Shown here piece after piece: positions 36,290 to 46,467 of a stretch of DNA of 64,000 nucleotides. The position numbers and the translations under genes are program-made. Under the pieces are notes generated by a model. That model was given only the letters and a program-made list of their open reading frames with translations, had not been told where the DNA came from and ran no database searches. This DNA comes from Neurospora tetrasperma FGSC 2508 (taxonomy: Eukaryota > Ascomycota > Sordariomycetes > Sordariales > Sordariaceae): positions 1,653,470-1,717,469 of the forward strand of contig NW_009799101.1 of the NCBI RefSeq assembly GCF_000213175.1, read 5' to 3'. Position 1 is the first letter of the stretch. Each line of letters opens with the position of its first letter.

Positions 36290-37031
36290 ATAACAATGGG
36301 CTGGAGTCTCATGCGAGAAAATGTGGAACCGTTTATTAATAGCTTCTCGTTCCTTTTGGTATACAGGGAAAGGGCTGCCAAGCAATGTCGATAACATGGC
36401 TGTTGTAACATGGGAGTGTGGCGGTACTATCGCTTTGTATACCGTTTTTTTCTTGACGGGATAGACCATAGATGCGTTGGTAGATACCCCGAAACGTTTT
36501 ATTACAGTGTTGACTCAGGTTGTGTTTCTTGTGAAGGCAGTTAGTTCTGAATATTCTACTAAATTTGTGCTGTGTGGTCACTGTGTATCGTTCTATCCTA
36601 TCATTCTACATAGGAAGGAAACATCGTTGAGGTTCTTGGATAGCATGTAAATTTACGATTCTCGGTGTTTCAAAGGCTCGAAAGTCGGTACAGTAGTTGC
36701 GACAGTGAAGTGCCGTACGTAATCGACTCGAATGCAGTTGCACGCCGAGATACTCTAGAGCTATCGATAAAATGTAGTCCTCTCATTGGCTACCTATCTC
36801 AAAAGAATCTTTATCCACATCCCCGGTCGCGGTGCTCACCTGGCAGGCAGGTACCGCCCAAAAGCTTGGAAAGGTCCATCCCGCATCCAATCCAATTGCA
36901 CGCTACTTGATATCGATCCTCTTCCGGTTGTTTATTCAATTCTTGATATCGAATTATTTCCACCACAACCTTAAGCAACTATTGTACAACCATCGCAACA
37001 CATAACCCTGCCCAATAAAAAAACAGCAACA
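36290..37031. other. CorA-type gene 3' flank and tim8 promoter
   Basis: No gene seen. Ordinary intergenic sequence, AT-rich near 36540-36660. Confidence 0.65.
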
Positions 37032-37565
37032 ATGGATATTCCTCAGGCTGACCTCGATCTCCTCAACGAGAAGGACAAGAACGAGCTTCGCGGTTTCATT
37101 TCCAACGAGACGCAGCGCCAGAGGGTGCAAGGACGTATGTACCATCTACAACCTTCTGGATCTCCGGCTCCGTCCTGCAGTGCTTCATTCGTATTCTCGT
37201 CCTCTGCCATGGTCAAATACAGCTTATTGCCCCTCGCTAAGCCTACCTACCACTTCCCTCTTCTCCCCCTCCCATAACCATAACCATAACCTCTCTCTGT
37301 CCCCTCCCCCTTCCATGTGCTTCCTCCCACGTTACTCTACCTCCCAGTGGTATGTACAACAGATAACTAACATCCCACCTCCCACGTAGAAACCCACGCC
37401 CTTACCGATTCCTGCTGGAAGAAATGCGTCACCTCCCCCATCAAGACCAACCAGCTCGACAAGACCGAGGCCGTCTGCATGGCGGACTGCGTTGAGCGCT
37501 TCCTGGACGTCAACCTGACCATCATGGCCCACGTGCAAAAGATCACTAGGGGTGGTAGCAAGTAG
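37032..37565 (+). CDS. tim8: Mitochondrial intermembrane-space chaperone Tim8
   Basis: Small TIM protein that with Tim13 escorts hydrophobic precursors across the mitochondrial intermembrane space. Two exons, 37032-37134 and 37390-37565, 92 aa. Twin CX3C motifs are C43-C47 (CWKKC) and C64-C68 (CMADC), 16 residues apart as in the family. The ends SDx-type helix and ITRGGSK fit Tim8 rather than Tim9, Tim10 or Tim13. The 255-nt intron (GTATGT donor) is long for a gene of this size and holds a (CCATAA)3 run at about 37273-37291. No presequence, as expected for Mia40-imported substrates. Confidence 0.92.
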
Positions 37566-38479
37566 GTCTCGCGCGCCGATAGGAAGGCGTGGGAGGATGT
37601 TTATCAGGAGGGGAAAAAAAGATGAGAAAGGAACAGGAAGAAAAGAGGAGGCAGCGGAAGGAGGATGGCGATAACGGTGACTTGTTTCTGTGGCGGAACT
37701 GATTGTCCCGCGGGGCTGGCTGGCTAAGTTTTTTGGTTGGTTGGTCCTGCTTGGTGGGCTTCTTGGGAGACTTGGAGAATGCGGCCGAGGTTTCCGACGC
37801 TTGTTCTCATGTTGGTTCTGGCTCACTACGACGGAACGGGAGGACAGAGAAGCACCCTTTGCTAGGGAACCATCGTTGAGCCCCTGCGACAGGGCTTGCG
37901 ATTACGGTTCTGGTCACAGTTCTAGGAGACAGTCATTCGAGGAATTGTTACGGTTACGTCTGAAGGCTTGTACGATATATGTGATGGGACAAGGGAAGGA
38001 TCAAAGGTAGGACTGGAAGGGAAAAGGGTTTATAGGGCATGAGGATTGTTCAGGAACATAGACAGTATAACAGGCGGTTCTTATAGCATGATATGGGAGC
38101 GCGCGATAGCGGAATGTTCATCTTCATCTTCATACACAGACTCAATGCTCAGTGCAGGATAGTTGGTTACAGAAGTGCAGATAACAATGCGACAATGAGT
38201 CCATGGTGATAGGAAGAACACAAGATGTCAGATTCAAGTCTTAGAGCAAGTAGATCTATGGCTTGCAAGGGAGGAGTTTGGATAATGGCCCATTTGGTCA
38301 TGTCTGATGGAACGGGTAGAATAGTTGTAAAAACTTTCATTTCCATGCCATGGACCAAACGCCAAAGGGGTATCAGACGCCGACTTCTTTTTTTCGTTAA
38401 ACAGTAAAACCTATGTATCCCTTGAAGATAGTTTTTATCCCGAATCTTGTGTATTTCCCATAGCTATGAAATCGCTAGT
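37566..38479. other. Intergenic between convergent tim8 and rpl25
   Basis: 914 bp of shared 3' flank; no gene seen. Confidence 0.65.
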
Positions 38480-39314
38480 TTAGACAAGGCCGAGCTTGGT
38501 GGCAGCAATGTCGAGGGCATCGACATCGGCAGTGAGGCGAGCAAAGGCCTTCTTGGAACCGTCAGGGCTGTGAGTGGAGTTAGCAACAAGAACCATCTTG
38601 ATATCAATCATAGGGACCAAAACTAACCGGATCAGGGTGTTGATCTTGACGGTGTCAATGTCATAGAGCTTCTTGAGAGCCTGCTTGATCTGGGCCTTGT
38701 TGGCCTTGACATCGACGATGAAGACGAGGGTGTTCTGCTCCTCGATCTTCTTCAGGGCACCCTCGGTGTTGAGAGGGTGGACGATGACCTTGTGCTCATC
38801 GAGACGGGGCTCGTGAGGGATCGACTTGCGAGGGTACTTGGGAGCCCGAGACAGCTGAAGAGTCTTGGGGCGGTGGAAGGTGGTCGAGTATCTGACCTTG
38901 GTCTTCTTGTGCGAGTGCACCTAAACAGAGAGAAAGAACTCCAATCAGCATCAGAACGTCACCAGGGGGGAAGGGATCGCGAGTCGTCGCAAACTTACAC
39001 CCTTGAGGGCAGCCTGGGCAGCCTTCTTGGCCTGAGCGCCCTTACCGGCCTTAGAGGCACCGCCTATCCATAGAGTCCCTCGTCAGCAAAAGCATTCGCC
39101 TGGAGCAAGATGATGCCAGAATCTTGTCCAAACTCGCAAAGTCTGCTGCTGCTTTGGTGCATCACCTCCGAATGCCATTGCGCGACACAGAGGATCCGCA
39201 TTGTGCGCGGGGCGAGCATATTTGTCGAGCCGTTCAATTCATTCTTGGTGGAATCGTCGCTGGTGAGAATTTGAGGTTTCTTCAAGTACCTTTCTTGGTA
39301 TCCTTAGGGGCCAT
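38480..39314 (-). CDS. rpl25: 60S ribosomal protein uL23 (L23a/Rpl25)
   Basis: Component of the large ribosomal subunit near the peptide exit tunnel, and a docking point for SRP and chaperones. Four exons: 39314-39290, 39063-38999, 38920-38628, 38567-38480; 156 aa. The first exon encodes only MAPKDTKK plus one base. A Lys/Ala-rich extension ([20 protein letters not shown]) is followed by [33 protein letters not shown], then the globular domain ([20 protein letters not shown]-like segment, [20 protein letters not shown]). It ends with [17 protein letters not shown] and [12 protein letters not shown]. Multiple short introns near the start are typical of fungal ribosomal protein genes. Divergent from bmt2. 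Confidence 0.96.
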
Positions 39315-39887
39315 TGCTGCGATTTCTGCTGTCGTCGGGCTAAGAAATCGGGATTCTCGCTGGTCGTTGTCGGGGAGGAGAAAGTTCACTTTTTGGCCAA
39401 AATTTGGGGGAGGAAAAAGTGTGCGCGCGGGATTTGTGTGGCTTGGTAGTGTGGCTGAAGTAGTACTGGCAGGGGTTGAGCTGCGCAAACTGGCGCAAAC
39501 GGGCTCTGAACCACACCAGAATATCCACTTTCGCGAAATATGCTCCACAGTATTTTGAATCTCGACCTCCGATCATCACTTTATCGCTACGCACTCCGTC
39601 ATTCAACCTTGAAGGTCATGATGCGTCCTCCAGTCCAACTTTCCTCATTCTGCTCGTGGTTTGTCGGATGAAATTGGCGCAGGAAACCTTGGATTTTCAC
39701 AGCTCCAAGCCTCGCTGTTCTGTACTCATCACGACCTCCAGACAAGGACGTGGTGTAGTTGTCTTGCTAACTACAGTGTCACGAACCGCCAACCGAAAAC
39801 CAACCTCACCGAGACGGATCACAGTATCGACAAGATCGACTAGTCGAGGCTATCTACTTCATACAATATAATACGCGAGGAAGAACT
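39315..39887. promoter_or_regulatory. Bidirectional promoter region, rpl25/bmt2
   Basis: 573 bp separating the divergent ATGs of a ribosomal protein gene and an rRNA methyltransferase gene. No separate gene. A specific shared element was not identified by eye. Confidence 0.5.
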
Positions 39888-40805
39888 ATGGCACCCAAGA
39901 AAGGAGCAAGCAAGAACCTTGCAGTTGGGCGTCCGCCCATGGCTACGCGACCTAAGAAAAAGGGAGTGGTCAAAAACCTGGCAGCAGGCCGTCCGCCCAC
40001 GGTCACAAAGCCCAAGTCACTTGCGCGGAAAACCACGAAATCCATCATCAACAAACTCCATCTCCTAGAGAAGAGGAAGGTGCAGGCTATGAAGAAGAAC
40101 GATAACGCACAGGTCGCGGCAATTGAGGCGGAGATCGAGGCTTTGGGTGGTATCGAGAAATATCAGGAAGCAAGTCTCCAGGGGCAGAGACATGACCGAG
40201 GCGGCGACAGCTCCAACGTGCTCATGGAGTGGGTTGGGCCGTACCTCTCATCTGAGGAGTATAAAGGAGGCCGCTTGCGGATGTTGGAAGTTGGAGCGCT
40301 GAGCACAAAGAACGTATGTGCTCAAAGTAACCATTTCGACATCACTCGGATCGATCTCAACAGCCAAGAGCCTGGGATTCTGGAGCAGGACTTCATGGAG
40401 CGCCCGTTGCCCAAGGACGAGTCGGAGAAGTTTGACATCATCAGCCTTTCTTTGGTGCTCAACTTTGTCCCTGATCATAAGGACAGAGGCGAGATGCTGG
40501 TCCGCACGACACAATTTCTAACATCGCCGAAGCGGTTCTCCGGGACAAGCGCTGCATTCTTTCCAAGTTTGTTCCTTGTGCTACCGGCTCCATGCGTCAC
40601 CAACTCGCGATATCTGGATCAAGAGAGATTGGCGGCTATTATGGAATCGATCGGGTACGAGATGGTGGAATCCAAGACAACCCAACGGCTGGTTTATTAC
40701 CTGTGGAGGAGAACATCAGATCAGGTTGGAAACGACAGGCCGTTTCGCAAGGAAGAGATACGTTCTGGCTCGTCACGCAACAACTTTGCCATTACCTTGC
40801 TCTAA
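39888..40805 (+). CDS. bmt2: 25S rRNA adenine-N(1) methyltransferase Bmt2
   Basis: Nucleolar SAM-dependent enzyme of the Bmt2 family, which makes an m1A in 25S rRNA. Single exon, 305 aa. A basic N-terminal nucleolar-type region carries two GRPP-type repeats (NLAVGRPPMATRPKKK and NLAAGRPPTVTKPK). The hallmark blocks follow: EALGGIEKYQEASLQGQ, RGGDSSNVLMEWV, the SAM loop RMLEVGALSTKN, the acidic motif ITRIDLNSQ, GILEQDFMERPLP and FDIISLSLVLNFVPDHKDRG. Later come LFLVLPAPCVTNSRYLDQERL and the typical ending NNFAITLL. The order and length match the family. No intron evident. Confidence 0.93.
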   Translation: MAPKKGASKNLAVGRPPMATRPKKKGVVKNLAAGRPPTVTKPKSLARKTTKSIINKLHLLEKRKVQAMKKNDNAQVAAIEAEIEALGGIEKYQEASLQGQRHDRGGDSSNVLMEWVGPYLSSEEYKGGRLRMLEVGALSTKNVCAQSNHFDITRIDLNSQEPGILEQDFMERPLPKDESEKFDIISLSLVLNFVPDHKDRGEMLVRTTQFLTSPKRFSGTSAAFFPSLFLVLPAPCVTNSRYLDQERLAAIMESIGYEMVESKTTQRLVYYLWRRTSDQVGNDRPFRKEEIRSGSSRNNFAITLL

Positions 40806-43800
40806 GGTTTGCGAACATTTCGAACGCACACAATCGAGATCAGTCACGACATCTAACAATAAATCACTCGACCGTTGTTGGGAGCCGATAGATCGGATGA
40901 TCACAACATTGGTTTTCTCAGTCATATCGGGAGTGGGAGTATGTCGCCGTTGAGGATGACGTCCCATGATTCACTCGGGAGCTGACGACCTTGTAAGCCT
41001 CCTTGAAGAAATTAACGTCACGAGAAAGCCATAGGAGAGCTTGAAGCGGTCGATCAGGAGCTTGTGGATTTGGTCGTTGCCTGTCCGGTGTCCTGATATG
41101 ATTTCAGACCGACATGTCAACCGCGCAGATTGACTGTTTGGGAACGGTACGGGGAACCACTTTCAAGAGAGTTCCATGACCTCAAGCTGGCGTCCGAGTC
41201 CGGTGTTCTCGATTAAAGAGCACGGTGATGGTAGCGGAAGTATCAGAGGCAACTGCATAATGGTATGGCAAGAGAGAGGTTATGGACGACCGTTTGAACG
41301 CGGAATGTCGTCGTTGGCGAAACTACCTCCCGCTGCCTACACTTTGCTACCGCATCAGGTTGAAGGCCCCTTCTCAAAGCATTTCTTGGCTTTGATCCGC
41401 TCTTCTTTCAAGGTCGACAGCGGGACTGTTCGATGAGTGCATGTCTACGGTGTTTCCGGCCCACCTGGTGGGCAAGACATTCCCAAGGTCTCGGGCGCCC
41501 CGGATATGCTAACGTGTCGGCGGATCGAGAGTCAGACAGCTGCACCTATCCTTGACAGCGAAAGCTATTTCCGGTGCAAAACTGTCTTTATCCAGTTGGG
41601 CTACCGCCTCCCGAACATACTGATATCATGATCATACGTAATGATCCCAGGGATGGGATAGACCATTTGGCCCGCCGGACGCCAACATACACAGTCTCAT
41701 CTTCGCTCCGCCGCTCCGCATCTTCCGGCCGGCGCTTCGCTGCCAGAAACTGCAGATAGGACCAACTTTCACAAACAAATCATAGAGCTTCTGCTTACGC
41801 TGCCTTCCCTTAGTACCTTTTCTTCCGACACGCCGCTCCCATCGTGACCTTTGGTGCACCGTGCTCTGCCAAATCGACAAAGGACTATCCAAGGCTGGAA
41901 CGCATCGTTGCATGAAATCATGCATCACCGAAGCCTCTCGTGAAAATAGCAACCAGCCAGTGATCAACACATGGAACCTCCTCGACCTATCTGCCGTCTT
42001 GCTCATTCGTTCCAACCTATCGCCGACCTATCACGACCCCAACAGACTGAGTCGAGACTTGTCAATCATGGCGCACTACTGCTTACCCCGCAACCAAGAA
42101 AACTGGGCTAGGTAATGTATTACCTAGCCAGCCAGCTGAAGTCGACGCCAATGCACTACCAATCTGTCACCTGTGCACATGGACACCTCCTCCGCGGCAA
42201 AGATGTGATGATGTGAGGGATGCGGGACGCGTGCTTTGGGTTTCATGGAAAAGGCGGTGGGCAAATGTCCTGCATCGTCAAGTAGTCTTCGGCGCCTGAT
42301 TCCGAGCTCGCCTAACCCAAGTGCAAAAGTCCGGAAGAACGGACGATTGATACGTGGTATTGGGATTGAACATGATTAGAGACGAGATATCTATTGTGAT
42401 CTCGAGGCTTCAATGCCCAGTCAATTTTATTGCGTCCTTCTCCGGATGGACGTGGACGCAACGGGAAGCTTTCGACGTCAAATGCGGAGTAAAACGCCGA
42501 GCGACCTCTCATTCGTCTAACTCGGACGACCTTGATAGTCAAAGACCACGACTGATAGGTAGTAGGGTAGGTAGGTAGGCACTGGCACCCCATTACCACT
42601 CACACACAACTCGTCAAACACAAATGAGATCAAGTTGCCATCGACTTCCTCGGGCCCATCTTCCACCTCATCCGCCGTGATCGTGTGATCACCAATTTTA
42701 AAAGAGAACTCCCAACAATTTCCCCTCATCTTGAAACGCGATCAGAGCTGCATAGATAGCATACAAGTGGCAACTTTATCGGTCGATCCGTTGTAGCTTG
42801 ACACAAAGTCGTCAATCAAATCAGACCCTTGTCTCACCTTATACACTACAGACCTTGTCAAACAAAACGGTAGCCCAGTAGCGTCGTAGTATCGTAGTAT
42901 TCTCCCATTTGGGGACATTTTCATCAATACGTTTCGCTTACCATGCGGAGGACAATGATTTACACTTTCAACCTTCTTCTACACAAAATCATTACGTCTC
43001 CGCGCCGTCCAGCCACTTGTTTGTCAGTGCGGAATCAACAAGTCAACCCACTCCAGTCCCGAAACCAACCACCGCAGATCCGGTAACTTGCGCAATGTAG
43101 CATTTATCTCGCGATACACTACCTCGAGGCTATTTGGGATAAACAATTGGATCAACGCCGTCACGCTAGTCTCTGTGTGGAGCCTTTCGATGGTGGCTTT
43201 GTTAGTAAAAGATGGGGAAATTCTTGGTGATCTCGGCAACTACACCTCACTTCGAACTATGTAGCTAGGCTATGTGATAAAAAGTCCGGACATGCTTTTA
43301 CCAAACCAGAACCAGTGAGGGTACGGACCTTTTGTCACACCACCTGGTAGCCTAACTCCGCAGTTCCGTAGACTCTTGGGGATAGCCGTCGATGGACTGA
43401 AGCAAGAGAGATTGATGATCGTCATGGTGTCACCTTTGTTCTATCTTTCATGTGAAGCGCAGCATCTAGACTAAGCTAACTGTCTGAGCAGAGATGCAGC
43501 TAGTATGAGGATTGTTGCGGGACTATCCGTCAGCTGTAGTGTATTTGTCTCAACTATTAGGTTTCGTGAAGTGAGTTGAAGTCCAAATATGGCGTGCGAT
43601 GATTATCTGGGGGTGGGCGGACGGCTTGGGAATCTTTCGTCAACCCCCTCTTGAACAAGAAGGGTAAAGTCTACTCTCGGGCACAATTTCAATCCGGAAC
43701 AATCTGACATGTTAGCGTGCATCTGAAAAACATGTTAGTGGTGGACAAGATGCATCAAGGAAAACCACCACTCACCAGTTTTTCGAGAGAGTGCTGAGGA

Positions 43801-45120
43801 GAGGTCCCACCATCGAACCGCACCACGACCCTCAATTATCAACATTTCCAATTAAGTGACCTGTGGTATGAATGTCTTCGCCTTATCTGTACATTTTTGT
43901 GATTTACACTTAGTTGTCGACCTGGAATCAAGTAGTTCATCGACCGATATAACCGCTTCTCTGTCATCCAGGACTGTCATCAGGAGTTGCAGAGATAGGT
44001 AGACCACAACCAAGGCCAAATATCATGCCAATTGACGACCTTCTTATGTTTATTTTGCGATGAGGTGGTGAGGTAGACCAAGACATCAACATACAAAATG
44101 GTCACCGAAGGTGCTAGTCAACAAACCTGTACAAACCATCACGGAGTACAGTCTAGCCACCATAGTCGTCGTCAAAGAAACACAACAAAATGGAACCTAT
44201 CATTTCCATGTAAAGCAGAGAGACCAATCAGAGCAATAAACCGCCCTCCAAAACGGCTGTGGCTTTTTCCTTACACAGCAGTCACAGTCACGTGTATGTA
44301 CTATCCCAAATTCAAACGGCCCTATCGCTTCTCCATGTCTGGTCACACTTGGTGTACCATCTGTCTCATCGTATCGTATTGTATCGTACGTTGTGAGACG
44401 GTTACACCACATATTGGGTACTACACACACCACCAAGACGCCAATTCCCTCAAACTCGAAAAAGAGTAATTTCCGTTCCACCAACGGTCATAGGAGTGGA
44501 AGGAGCCACTGAGTGGAGTGTGTCAGGTTGGATGTGGAAGGAGGTCACGGTATCTGTATTACAGACAGACGCAGAAGGAGCTATCCACCGAAAGTCAACT
44601 TGGATGTGAAGGAAGGTACGGTTGCACATGGCGTAAAGACAACAAATACTTCGGGGTTCGCCGGAGATTGCATGATATCTGGTAGAGTGAAGTAGGTAGG
44701 TAGAGGTAGCGTCTGGGGTGTACAGTCTAGATTGTTTGAGATTCTCATGTCTCTACTGTCGTGGAACAACATCCGTCCATCTGTCTGCTTGTGGCGTAAC
44801 GGCGAACTTGGTCATCTTGGTAGCGAATGCATTCGGGGCATGCGGCATGCCGTTACGCAAGTTATGTTTGATTAATTGATGGATTGGAGCTCTTACCAGA
44901 ACCTCTTTGCTTCTTGCATTTTCCATGGTGAGTTGGGAGGTTGGTGAGGTTGGTGAGGTTGGTACGATGGCATTGACATAACATATACAAAGAATCAGCG
45001 AATGCGAATTTGATATGGACGCTTGCTTTTTATTTTGAATTTGACTTTGATTTTTTTTTGGTTTTTGATTTTCTACTGTCTTTCCACCACTATGTGGCTA
45101 CCCATGCCTGCCCTCACAGC
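40806..45120. other. 4.3-kb gene-poor region
   Basis: No gene I can support. Frames up to about 130 codons (for example 42015-41632, minus) lack recognisable motifs and convincing composition. A run of consecutive minus-strand frames at 43260-42517 has a weakly protein-like look and is listed in findings. GTAGG-type repeats occur at 42560-42578 and 44692-44706. Confidence 0.5.
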
Positions 45121-46467
45121 TCATAGATCACCAATCTCCTCAAAGCTCTTGATAACCCTATGTTGTTTCATTGCTTCCTCGGACAACTCCGCATTACCAG
45201 GCCTATTAACAATATAGCTCTGCATGCCAGCTTGCTTTGCCGCCTCAACCTCCTTGACATTATCGCTGAGGAACAGCCACTCGCCGATAGGATACTCCTG
45301 GTGCTTGGCCGCAATCTTCTCGTAACTAGCCTTCTCCTGCTTCGGGCCCGCGTTGACCGTATCGAAGAAATCCGACAGCCAGTGCAGGATGTCAGACGGC
45401 TCACCGTTGGTGTGTCCAAACAGAAGCTTCTGCGCCGGCACGGAGCCGGATGAGTAGATCATGACTTTGACACCTCCGTGCTCCCGCCAACGGGCCAACT
45501 GGGGCGCCACGTCGAGGAACAGGGGAGCCTTGAGCTCGCCGTTGCGGTAGCCTGTCTCCCACAGGTAGCCCTGGAGGCTCTTAAGGTACGATATTTTGAG
45601 ATCCTTGCTCATAAGATCGCGGACGTGCGCCGCGAGGGACTCTTGTGAGCCGGCATGCTCCGCGGGGAAGGCGGCGCGGTAAGGGGCGAACTCGGGAGAG
45701 TCCCACTTGGCCTTCAAGGTGCCTGGGAGCGCTTCAAGGGCGTAGGGGAACTATGGCCGCCGGCGAGACGCGGTTGCTGTCAGTTCGAATTTGGCCTGTC
45801 TTGTCTCACTGGACCACGTAGTGACTTGACTCTCTTGTGACGTCTCCAGGCATACAGCTTTTCGCGCTTGCTTGCTTCCTCCTGGATCGTATCGTGAATA
45901 GCCAGCCAATCGGGTTTATAACCTGAATCTGCACCGAGCCCATTGAAAGGGTAGGGTAGGGTAAGGTAGGGAAGGAGAGGGGAGGGGAGGGGAAGGGGGA
46001 GGACAAGAAAGCACAAGAAGGGGGTTGACGTAGTAGCAAGCAGCAAAGAGGCACTGCTGTTACCTTACTGCTGTGGAACGCTGCCAAACCGTGAGGGAAA
46101 CGGCTGGCGGCAGATAGAGAGGATAGAATGGGCAATGAGGGGCAAGACAGAAGGATCAGGAGACATGTGGTGTGGCTACCCGCGTGCAACAAAGCACTGG
46201 GCTGGGCCGGCCCAAGAAGAACGGGTGTGGGTGTGCCTTACAAGAACGTCCTTGACAAATGAGATGGGACAGACGGTGCCCTCTGTTCGGCAAGGGAGAT
46301 GTCATTAGCCAATCCATCACGCACAGGCGAAAGACATGGAATAGGTGGAGGTTATTGTTTGCGGTCTCCACGAGGAAAACGGAGCCGGTGATGAGGATGG
46401 AGGTTGGGACTTTGGAGGAGGGGTATGCAGTACCAATGTCGAGCAAAACCACCCTGATGGGAGCCAT
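45121..46467 (-). CDS. utr4: Enolase-phosphatase E1 (acireductone synthase, Utr4)
   Basis: HAD-superfamily enzyme of the methionine salvage pathway. It converts 2,3-diketo-5-methylthiopentyl-1-phosphate to the acireductone in two steps. Three exons: 46467-46434, 46282-46242, 45750-45121; 234 aa, standard length. HAD motif I is LLDIEGT with nucleophile Asp10, followed by VCPISFVKDVLFPYALEALP. Motif II is VMIYSSGS. Then AQKLLFGHTNGEPSDIL and FFDTVNAGPKQEKASYEKI. Motif IV region WLFLSDNVKEVEAAKQAGM. The first two exons are very short and were found by frame and splice sites. Intron 2 (46241-45751, 491 nt) is by far the longest intron supported here and carries a G-rich tract on the + strand. Confidence 0.93.
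45947..46001. repeat. G-run tract (GGGTA/GGGGA) inside utr4 intron 2
   Basis: On the + strand the sequence is a succession of GGGTA, then GGGGA-type units, with more than eight runs of three or more G. It could form a G-quadruplex in DNA. In utr4 pre-mRNA it is the C-rich strand. Confidence 0.75.

Noticed and set aside
41632-42015. 127-codon minus-strand frame
   Set aside because: Arg/Ser/Trp-rich with no recognisable motif; no splice partners.
45168-45453. Open frames opposite and alongside utr4
   Set aside because: Shadows of the utr4 coding frame.
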